Part shown: positions 1 through 6,415 of the stretch, piece by piece
How the letters are laid out: each line of letters starts with the position of its first letter
Numbering within the stretch: the stretch's first letter is position 1
Assembly: GCA_013205275.1 (NCBI GenBank)
Contig: JABMNG010000074.1
Location: 1 to 7,083 of the forward strand
DNA length: 7,083 bases
Origin: Methylophilales bacterium
GTDB taxonomy: Bacteria > Pseudomonadota > Gammaproteobacteria > Burkholderiales > Methylophilaceae
Reading direction: 5' to 3'
Notes under the pieces: generated by a model
Seen by the model: only the letters and a program-made list of their open reading frames with translations
What the model was told of the DNA's origin: nothing
Database searches by the model: none
Made by a program: the position numbers and the translations under genes

Positions 1-518
1 GGGCAGTATTAGGAAACGCAAAGGATATGCATGAGGTATATTCATTTTTAAGGTCTGCTGGACCAACAATGAGCGCTTTTAATGCTTGGATATTTTTAAA
101 GGGTTTAGAGACATTAAGTTTAAGAATGAATGCACATTCTTCCAATGCTCTAGCGCTTTCATTGTGGCTTGAAAGTCAACCAAAAGTTAGTAAAGTTTAT
201 TATCCAGGCCTAAAATCTCATCCTCAATTTTCTCTTGCTAGTAAACAGCAGTCATCTGGGGGTGGCATTGTTTCATTTGAAGTGAAGGGAGATAAAAGTG
301 AAGCATGGAAAACTATTGACTCCACCAAAATGCTTTCGATAACCGCCAATCTTGGAGATGTTAAATCTACAATTACACATCCCTCCTCAACAACGCACTC
401 TAGACTTACACAGACAGAGAGAATTGATGCAGGAATATCTGATAATTTAATAAGAATTGCGGTTGGGTTAGAAGATATTCAAGATATAAAAGAAGACTTA
501 CAATACCTAATGAAATAA
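1..518 (+). CDS. metZ: O-succinylhomoserine sulfhydrylase, C-terminal part (5' end outside window)
   Basis: This is a PLP-dependent enzyme of the Cys/Met metabolism family (fold type I) that converts O-succinylhomoserine plus sulfide to homocysteine in methionine synthesis. The reading frame is open to the left edge: the first complete codon is at position 3 and 171 residues are visible before the TAA at 516-518, out of about 390-400 expected. The ATG at 27 is internal, because the eight codons before it (AVLGNAKD) continue the family alignment. Visible family motifs are LRSAGPTMSAFNAWIFLKGLETL (fragment residues about 16-38), GGGIVSFEV, GDVKSTITHPSSTTHSRL near residue 115-132, and the terminal IRIAVGLEDIQDIKEDL. 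The catalytic PLP lysine lies upstream, outside the window. Cystathionine gamma-synthase or another family member is possible, but the GPTMSAFNAW wording favours MetZ. It is separated from gyrA by 85 nt and is probably a separate transcription unit. Confidence 0.85.
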   Translation, partial: AVLGNAKDMHEVYSFLRSAGPTMSAFNAWIFLKGLETLSLRMNAHSSNALALSLWLESQPKVSKVYYPGLKSHPQFSLASKQQSSGGGIVSFEVKGDKSEAWKTIDSTKMLSITANLGDVKSTITHPSSTTHSRLTQTERIDAGISDNLIRIAVGLEDIQDIKEDLQYLMK

Positions 519-603
519 CTGGTAATGCGAGTTTATTAGCCTTGGTTACATGTTAAAATAAAACTCAAATTCACATAAATATTAAAATTAAGACACGCAA
601 CAT
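519..603 (+). promoter_or_regulatory. AT-rich spacer before gyrA, probable promoter region
   Basis: This is the only sizeable gap in the window and the natural place for the gyrA promoter. Two weak sigma-70-like pairs are visible: TTAAAA (553-558) with TAAATA (576-581), and TTGGTT (542-547) with TCAAAT (565-570), each with a 17-nt spacer. Neither is a good consensus match and in such AT-rich DNA both could be chance. No operator or riboswitch structure is apparent, and there is no convincing terminator for metZ. Confidence 0.3.
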
Positions 604-3174
604 ATGGATCAATTTGCAAAAGAAACTATCCCCGTTAGTTTAGAAGATGAAATGAAAAGGTCATACCTCGACTATGCAATGAGCGTCATTGTGGGTCGAG
701 CACTTCCCGACGTTAGGGATGGGCTTAAACCTGTTCATAGGCGAGTCCTTTATGCCATGCATGAGCTAAGCAATAGTTTTAATCGTCCATATAAAAAATC
801 AGCAAGAATTGTCGGTGATGTGATTGGTAAATACCATCCTCATGGAGATACTGCTGTTTATGACACCATTGTTCGTATGGCACAAGATTTTAGTCTGCGC
901 TATATGCTAGTTGATGGGCAAGGAAATTTTGGCTCTGTTGATGGAGATAATGCGGCAGCAATGCGTTATACCGAAATTAGAATGTCTAAAATTTCTCATG
1001 AGCTTCTAGCTGACATTGATAAGGAAACAGTTGATTTTGGTCCAAACTATGATGGCTCAGAGCACGAGCCATTAATTATGCCTGCCAGAATCCCGAATCT
1101 ATTAATTAATGGAAGTTCAGGAATTGCAGTGGGTATGGCCACAAACATTCCCCCTCATAACTTATCCGAAGTTATTGATGCCCTTCAAACAATACTAAAA
1201 AGACCAGATATTACCATTGATGAATTAATAGAAATTATCCCTGCACCTGATTTTCCAACAGCCGGAATTATTCATGGTGTCTCAGGTGTAAAAGATGGGT
1301 ATAGAACAGGTCGTGGTCGTGTCGTTATGAGGGGAAGAACTCATGTTGAGGACCTTGAGAGAGGAAATAGAGAAGCAATTATTGTAGATGAGTTGCCTTA
1401 CCAAGTTAACAAAAAGACTTTTATTGAAAAAATAGCAGAACTAGTTGGGGATAAAAAAATTGAGGGCATTTCAGATTTGCGAGATGAGTCTGACAAGTCG
1501 GGTATGAGGGTTGTAATCGAGCTAAAAAGAGGCGAAATTCCTGATGTTGTATTAAATAATCTATACAAACAAACACAACTCCAAGACAGTTTTGGAATGA
1601 ATATGGTCGCCTTGATTGATGGCCAACCAAAGTTATTAAATTTAAAAGAAATTCTTGATGCATTTTTAAAGCACCGTCGTGAAGTTATTACACGAAGAAC
1701 CGTATTTGAGCTTAAAAAAGCAAGAGAAAGAGGTCATGTACTAGAAGGGCTTGCTGTGGCTTTGGCTAATGTTGATGAAATGATTAAGATCATCAAGGCA
1801 GCGGCAACACCACCAGATGCTAAAAAAGAATTAATGGAGCGGTTGTGGAAGTCCGAAGTGGTTGAGATTATGCTTAAAAAGTCAACAGAGGACCTCTCAA
1901 GACCGGAAGGACTACCAAAAGCCTTTGGTCTTCAGCAAGATGGCTATCGATTGTCTGATAACCAGGCTCAAGAAATTCTTCAGTTAAGACTTCAAAGATT
2001 AACGGGATTAGAGCAAGAAAAAATAGTAAATGAGTACCATGAGATTATGGAAACCATCCTTAATCTATTGGATATCCTTTCAAACTCAGAAAGAGTTACC
2101 TCAATTATCGCATCTGAGCTTCATGAGATTAAGGAGCAGTATGGTGACAAAAGAAGAAGTGAGATAGTTGTTAATGCACATGATTATTCAATTGAGGACT
2201 TAATCACCCCCCAAGATATGGTTGTTACACTTTCTAATTCTGGTTACATTAAAGCGCAAGTGTTGGATGATTACCGCGCTCAGAAAAGAGGTGGTCGTGG
2301 TAAGCAAGCAATGGCAACCAAAGAGGATGACTTTATTGAGCAAATGTTTGTTGCAAATTCACATGACAATATTTTATGCTTCTCAAGCAGGGGCCAGGTT
2401 TATTGGTTGAAGGTTTATGAGGTTCCGCAAGGCAGCCGAATTAGTAAAGGTAAGCCCATTGTTAATCTATTCCCATTAATGCCCGGTGAAAAAATAAATG
2501 CAATTCTTGCAGTGAAAGAATTTGTTGAGGATGAATTTATATTTATGGCAACTGCAAAAGGTACGGTTAAAAAAACACCATTATCTGACTTTTCCAACCC
2601 AAGAAAGTCTGGAATTATTGCAATTAAACTCGATAATGGCGACTTCTTAGTTGGTGCAGGAGTCACAAATGGAAGTAATGATGTGGTGTTAGTTTCAAAT
2701 GGTGGAAAGGCAGTTTGGTTTGATGAAAACGATGTAAGAAGCATGGGTCGAAATGCTCGAGGTGTTCGAGGTATGAAGCTCTTAGAGGGCCAACAAGTAT
2801 TATCCTTATTAATTGCCTCATCGGATGAGGAGTCGGTATTAGTTGCGACTGAAAATGGATATGGCAAACGCACCGTTCTGTCTGAATTCAGAAAGTCTGG
2901 CAGGGGAACACAGGGCGTCAAGGCAATTCAAGTAAGCGAGAGGAATGGTATTGTTGTTGCTGCAAAATTAGTAGGCGACCACGATGAAATAATGTTAATT
3001 ACAACCGGTGGAGTTTTAATTCGGACACGTGTGAGTGAAATTAGGGAGCTTGGAAGGGCAACTCAGGGAGTGACATTAATCAATCTATCTAAAGAAGAAA
3101 AGCTATCTGGAATTGAAAAAATTGTTGAAACTGACCATATAGACGATGACGGCCAAGATGAGCTGCCAATATAA
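604..3174 (+). CDS. gyrA: DNA gyrase subunit A
   Basis: GyrA is the breakage-reunion subunit of DNA gyrase; in an A2B2 complex with GyrB it introduces negative supercoils using ATP. The 856-residue product is close to the family length (E. coli 875). The start matches the family: MDQFAKETIPVSLEDEMKRS followed by YLDYAMSVIVGRALPDVRDG. Winged-helix and active-site numbering coincides with E. coli: R121-Y122, with Y122 the DNA-linking tyrosine in AAAMRYTE, and the quinolone-determining region GKYHPHGDTAVYD with Thr83 and Asp87. The tower, coiled coil and C-gate follow to about residue 500. The C-terminal beta-pinwheel carries the GyrA box QKRGGRG at 560-566 plus blade motifs near 610 (GSRISKGKP), 665 (NPRKSG), 713 (SMGRNARGVRG), 764 (KSGRGTQGVK) and 815 (ELGRATQGV). 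The acidic tail is short (DDDGQDE). The Shine-Dalgarno is poor (AAGA near 590). The 3' end overlaps serC. Confidence 0.98.
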   Translation: MDQFAKETIPVSLEDEMKRSYLDYAMSVIVGRALPDVRDGLKPVHRRVLYAMHELSNSFNRPYKKSARIVGDVIGKYHPHGDTAVYDTIVRMAQDFSLRYMLVDGQGNFGSVDGDNAAAMRYTEIRMSKISHELLADIDKETVDFGPNYDGSEHEPLIMPARIPNLLINGSSGIAVGMATNIPPHNLSEVIDALQTILKRPDITIDELIEIIPAPDFPTAGIIHGVSGVKDGYRTGRGRVVMRGRTHVEDLERGNREAIIVDELPYQVNKKTFIEKIAELVGDKKIEGISDLRDESDKSGMRVVIELKRGEIPDVVLNNLYKQTQLQDSFGMNMVALIDGQPKLLNLKEILDAFLKHRREVITRRTVFELKKARERGHVLEGLAVALANVDEMIKIIKAAATPPDAKKELMERLWKSEVVEIMLKKSTEDLSRPEGLPKAFGLQQDGYRLSDNQAQEILQLRLQRLTGLEQEKIVNEYHEIMETILNLLDILSNSERVTSIIASELHEIKEQYGDKRRSEIVVNAHDYSIEDLITPQDMVVTLSNSGYIKAQVLDDYRAQKRGGRGKQAMATKEDDFIEQMFVANSHDNILCFSSRGQVYWLKVYEVPQGSRISKGKPIVNLFPLMPGEKINAILAVKEFVEDEFIFMATAKGTVKKTPLSDFSNPRKSGIIAIKLDNGDFLVGAGVTNGSNDVVLVSNGGKAVWFDENDVRSMGRNARGVRGMKLLEGQQVLSLLIASSDEESVLVATENGYGKRTVLSEFRKSGRGTQGVKAIQVSERNGIVVAAKLVGDHDEIMLITTGGVLIRTRVSEIRELGRATQGVTLINLSKEEKLSGIEKIVETDHIDDDGQDELPI

Positions 3175-4234
3175 TTTTTCAGCAGGACCGGCAGCAATCC
3201 CTCATGAAGTGTTGAAAAAAGTTCAGTCTGAGTTACTCGATTGGCATGGAACAGGGATGTCAGTGATGGAGATGTCCCATAGAGGAAAGCACTTTATGCC
3301 AATTCTCGATGAAACAGAAAGTAACCTTAGGCTTCTACTAAGCATCCCAGAAAATTATAAGGTGTTATTTTTGCAAGGTGGCGCGATAACGCAAAACTTT
3401 ATGGTGCCAATGAATCTCCTTAATGATACGACTGCAAGTTACGTTGTTTCAGGTTATTGGTCTAAGCGAACATTTGAAGATGCGCAGCCATTTAATGGTA
3501 TTCACTTAAGTGCTTCTTCAGAATCAATTGATTATAAGGTTCCCCCAAATTACCAAGATTGGAAGTATTCCAATAAGGATGCCTATATTCATTATTGTAT
3601 GAATGAAACTATTCATGGCGTAGAGTATTTTGATGTACCTATAATTCATGACGTTCCCTTGGTTTGTGACATGTCATCAAATATCTTTTCAAGACCAATT
3701 AATGTAAAGAGTTTTGGTGTAATTTATGCAGGGGCACAAAAAAATATCGGCCCAGCAGGCCTAACAGTCGTTATCGTCAGAGATGACCTGATTGGGGCGG
3801 CCGATAAAAAAACACCTACCACGTTTAATTGGAAAATACAGTCTGACAATAAGTCTATGATTAACACACCCTCAACATTCAGTATTTATGTTGCTGGCTT
3901 AGTATTCAAATGGTTACTTCAAAAAGGTGGCCTCAAATCGGTAGAGGAAGAAAATATCAAGAAGGCGGACTATCTTTATAATTTTATTGATTCGAGTGAT
4001 TTCTATTACAATGATATTAATAAAAATAATCGCTCAAGAATGAATGTAGCTTTCAGAATTAAGAGTGATGAACTTACTAGTAAGTTTGTTAAGGAAGCAG
4101 AAGAAGATGGGCTGTATGGCTTGAAGGGTCACCGAATAGTTGGTGGTTTAAGAGCCTCTATTTATAACGCCATGAGCCTCGAAGGTGTTATAGCGCTTGT
4201 TAATTTTATGAAAAAGTTTCAAGGTAACAACTAA
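3158..4234 (+). CDS. serC: Phosphoserine aminotransferase
   Basis: SerC is a cytoplasmic PLP enzyme (fold type I, class V) that transaminates 3-phosphohydroxypyruvate with glutamate to give 3-phosphoserine; in organisms with the DXP-dependent B6 pathway it also makes 4-phosphohydroxy-L-threonine. I prefer ATG 3158 (358 residues, MSCQYNFSAGPAAIP), because the family begins a few residues before NFSAGPA; ATG 3146 would add MTAK (362 residues). Neither has a clear Shine-Dalgarno. Visible motifs, numbered from 3158: FLQGGA near 71, SGYWSKR near 98, NETIHGVE at 149-156, CDMSSNIFSRP at 170-180, the PLP lysine K195 in YAGAQKNIGPAGLT, and GHRIVGGLRASIYNAM at 324-339. The usual NTPPTF motif reads NTPSTF (Ser at 238). 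The gene begins within the end of gyrA (17-nt overlap, or 29 nt with the earlier start), and pheA follows after 2 nt. Confidence 0.96.
   Translation: MSCQYNFSAGPAAIPHEVLKKVQSELLDWHGTGMSVMEMSHRGKHFMPILDETESNLRLLLSIPENYKVLFLQGGAITQNFMVPMNLLNDTTASYVVSGYWSKRTFEDAQPFNGIHLSASSESIDYKVPPNYQDWKYSNKDAYIHYCMNETIHGVEYFDVPIIHDVPLVCDMSSNIFSRPINVKSFGVIYAGAQKNIGPAGLTVVIVRDDLIGAADKKTPTTFNWKIQSDNKSMINTPSTFSIYVAGLVFKWLLQKGGLKSVEEENIKKADYLYNFIDSSDFYYNDINKNNRSRMNVAFRIKSDELTSKFVKEAEEDGLYGLKGHRIVGGLRASIYNAMSLEGVIALVNFMKKFQGNN
4221..4225 (+). promoter_or_regulatory. Likely ribosome binding site of pheA
   Basis: AAGGT lies inside the last codons of serC, 11 nt before the pheA ATG. The core is short and the spacing slightly long, so translation of pheA may lean on coupling to serC. 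Confidence 0.4.
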
Positions 4235-4236
4235 GT

Positions 4237-5298
4237 ATGAAAAAAAATATTAATAAATTAAGAGACGACATTGATAACGTCGACAAAAGATTGCTGGAAT
4301 TATTGTCAAAAAGAGCTAATTTAGCAAAAGAGGTTGGTCAAACCAAAGAAGATGGCGTTATATATCGCCCCGAAAGAGAAGCTCAAATTCTTTCTACATT
4401 AACGTCATTAAATAAAGGGCCGTTACCTAAAGAGGGCATTATTGATATTTTTAAATCAATTATCTCTAATTGTCGGGCGCTCGAGAAGAAGATAAGTGTC
4501 TCATTTTTAGGGCCACTCGGCACATTTAGTGAGGAGGCTACAATTGGTCAATTTGGAAGAAATATCGACCTTAAGCCAACGCATAGCATAGATGAAGTTT
4601 TTAACTCAGTTCAGTCTGATGCAACACATTATGGGGTAGTCCCAGTCGAAAATTCAACTGAGGGCGCTATTAGTAGAACTCTAGATTTATTGCTTGTAAA
4701 AGAACTTAAAATTTGTGGTGAGATTATATTGCCCATTCATCATTGTTTACTTTCCAAAAGCAAATCAACAGATAAGATTAAAACACTATATGCACATGGC
4801 CAGTCTCTAGCGCAATGCCACGATTGGATCATGACTAACTTGCCTAATGTAACTAAAGTTCCCGTGATGAGCAATGCTGAAGGCGCGCGCTTATCCTCGA
4901 AAGATAAAAGCTCTGCATCTATTGCCAGCAGTAAGGCAGCAGATTTATATGATCTCAATATATTATTTCAAAATATTGAAGATGACATTAATAATTCAAC
5001 ACGGTTTTTAGTTTTATCAAAACAAGATGTCAAGCCCAGCGGAAAAGATAAGACGTCTATTGTGGTAGCAACAAAAAATAAACCTGGGGCTATCGCAGAC
5101 CTTATATCCCCATTTGCAAAAAACAAGGTAAGCATGACAAAGCTTGAGTCTAGACCTTCAAAGCTTGGGTTATGGGAGTACGTTTTTTTTATGGATATTG
5201 AAGGGCACTGCGAAGACAAAGCTGTGAAACTATCACTAAATCAACTTGAGCTTAAGGCTTCATTTATTAAAATTTTAGGCTCATATCCCACTAAGTAA
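4237..5298 (+). CDS. pheA: Bifunctional chorismate mutase / prephenate dehydratase (P-protein)
   Basis: This cytoplasmic enzyme converts chorismate to prephenate and then, by decarboxylation and dehydration, to phenylpyruvate, the committed steps to phenylalanine. Three domains are visible in 353 residues, the usual P-protein length. The AroQ-type chorismate mutase is about 1-85, with R9, R26, K37 and the YRPERE stretch (43-48) at the positions expected for active-site residues. The prephenate dehydratase is about 87-262, with FLGPLGTFSEEA, VPVENSTEGAISRTLDLL (135-152) and the catalytic TRF motif at 255-257 (NNSTRFLVL). The ACT domain is about 272-350, with ESRP at 304-307 and GAIA at 284-287 in place of E. 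coli GALV; these motifs bind Phe for feedback inhibition. ATG 4237 is 2 nt after the serC stop, and its second codon begins an A8 run. hisC follows after 3 nt. Confidence 0.96.
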   Translation: MKKNINKLRDDIDNVDKRLLELLSKRANLAKEVGQTKEDGVIYRPEREAQILSTLTSLNKGPLPKEGIIDIFKSIISNCRALEKKISVSFLGPLGTFSEEATIGQFGRNIDLKPTHSIDEVFNSVQSDATHYGVVPVENSTEGAISRTLDLLLVKELKICGEIILPIHHCLLSKSKSTDKIKTLYAHGQSLAQCHDWIMTNLPNVTKVPVMSNAEGARLSSKDKSSASIASSKAADLYDLNILFQNIEDDINNSTRFLVLSKQDVKPSGKDKTSIVVATKNKPGAIADLISPFAKNKVSMTKLESRPSKLGLWEYVFFMDIEGHCEDKAVKLSLNQLELKASFIKILGSYPTK

Positions 5299-5301
5299 AA
5301 A

Positions 5302-6414
5302 ATGAACTCTATAGTAATTCCTGATTATATTAATTCAATCCTTCCTTATCAGGGAGGCAGGCCAATTAAGGAAGTTGCTCGCGAATTAAATATTCCAGAA
5401 GGTAATATTGTAAAGTTAGCCTCTAATGAGAACCCTCTTGGTATTAGCCCAAAAGCAAAAAAAGCAATTGAAGATAATATTTCTGATATTTCTCGATACC
5501 CAGATGGCAATGCTTATTATTTAAAAGAAGCAATTCACAAAAAATTTAATATATTAACCAGTCAGATTATATTAGGTAATGGCTCAAATGATATTTTGGA
5601 GCTGGTAGCGAGAACATTTTTAGCTCCAAATGATGAAGCCATATTCTCCGAGCATGCTTTTGCTGTTTATTCCCTTGTTATTCAATCGGTTGGAGCAAAA
5701 GGCATTGAAGTGCCTTCATCCAACTACAGCCATGACCTAGAAAAATTTCTGACTGCAATTAATAAAAAAACTAAGGTTATTTACATAGCCAATCCAAATA
5801 ACCCGACAGGAACATTGATTGAGAAAAGTAAGTTAAAATTTTTTTTAAACAACGTCCCAAAACACATTGTTGTAGTTCTGGACGAGGCATACGATGAGTA
5901 CCTACATGATGATGCGAAATCAGAAGGTTTTAATTGGATTTCTCAATATGAAAATCTATTAATATCTAGAAGTTTTTCTAAGGCTTATGGTTTGGCGGGT
6001 CTTCGTTTAGGGTATGGGGTTTCTAGCCCCTTTATTATTGAGGTAATGAATCGTATTCGCCAGCCCTTTAATGTTAATGCCCTCGTGCAAACTGCTGCGA
6101 TTGCATCCTTAGATGATGATGAGTTTATCAGCAGAAGTAGGGTGGTCAACGACCTAGGAATGAATCAAATTACAAGTGCTCTAACTTCCCTGAGGATTGA
6201 ATTTATTAGATCATATGGAAATTTTGTAGCCTTTAAACTTAAAGACGAGCAGGCTGCAATCATGTATTATCAGCATTTACTAAAAAATGGCGTCATTGTA
6301 AGGCCAATTGCAAATTATAAGATGCCTTCATTTTTGAGGGTAAGCATTGGTTTAGAACACGAAAATGATAGGTTTATAAATATTTTAAGAAGTTGTAATC
6401 CAATAGGATTTTAA
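5302..6414 (+). CDS. hisC: Histidinol-phosphate aminotransferase family (possibly acting as aromatic aminotransferase)
   Basis: This class I/II PLP aminotransferase (fold type I) has 370 residues, normal for HisC. By family it exchanges the amino group between glutamate and imidazole-acetol phosphate in histidine synthesis. Visible motifs: VKLASNENPLG at 37-47, NPNNPTGT at 164-171, the cofactor-ring aspartate in LDEAYDEY (D194), the PLP lysine K227 in SRSFSKAYGLAGLRLGYG with R235 of the same motif, and R346 in LRVSIG, the likely substrate-carboxylate arginine. It starts 3 nt after the pheA stop with only a weak TAAG (5292-5295) ahead, suggesting translational coupling. Its place between pheA and a DAHP synthase, rather than among his genes, suggests the HisC2-type role: transamination of phenylpyruvate or hydroxyphenylpyruvate, perhaps alongside a histidine role. 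The family is clear; the physiological substrate is inferred from context. Confidence 0.92.
   Translation: MNSIVIPDYINSILPYQGGRPIKEVARELNIPEGNIVKLASNENPLGISPKAKKAIEDNISDISRYPDGNAYYLKEAIHKKFNILTSQIILGNGSNDILELVARTFLAPNDEAIFSEHAFAVYSLVIQSVGAKGIEVPSSNYSHDLEKFLTAINKKTKVIYIANPNNPTGTLIEKSKLKFFLNNVPKHIVVVLDEAYDEYLHDDAKSEGFNWISQYENLLISRSFSKAYGLAGLRLGYGVSSPFIIEVMNRIRQPFNVNALVQTAAIASLDDDEFISRSRVVNDLGMNQITSALTSLRIEFIRSYGNFVAFKLKDEQAAIMYYQHLLKNGVIVRPIANYKMPSFLRVSIGLEHENDRFINILRSCNPIGF
6404..6408 (+). promoter_or_regulatory. Ribosome binding site of the DAHP synthase gene
   Basis: TAGGA within the last codons of hisC sits 7 nt before the ATG at 6416. This is the clearest Shine-Dalgarno in the window and supports that start. 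Confidence 0.6.
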
Positions 6415-6415
6415 T

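Noticed and set aside
521..541. Weak inverted repeat GGTAAT ... ATTAGCC after metZ, a possible terminator
   Set aside because: The stem is about 6 bp with a bulge and is not followed by a T run, so it does not look like an intrinsic terminator.
2816..2830. Perfect 7-bp inverted repeat CCTCATC-G-GATGAGG
   Set aside because: It lies inside the gyrA coding sequence, its centre is one base, and nothing around it suggests a regulatory role; likely chance.
2415..2921. 168-codon open frame on the minus strand
   Set aside because: It is antisense to the GyrA pinwheel domain, has low-complexity content and no recognisable family; a shadow of gyrA.
4261..4284. GACG/CGTC inverted repeat near the pheA start, considered as an attenuator
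   Set aside because: The stem is only 4 bp, lies in chorismate mutase coding sequence, and there is no Phe-rich leader peptide or T run.
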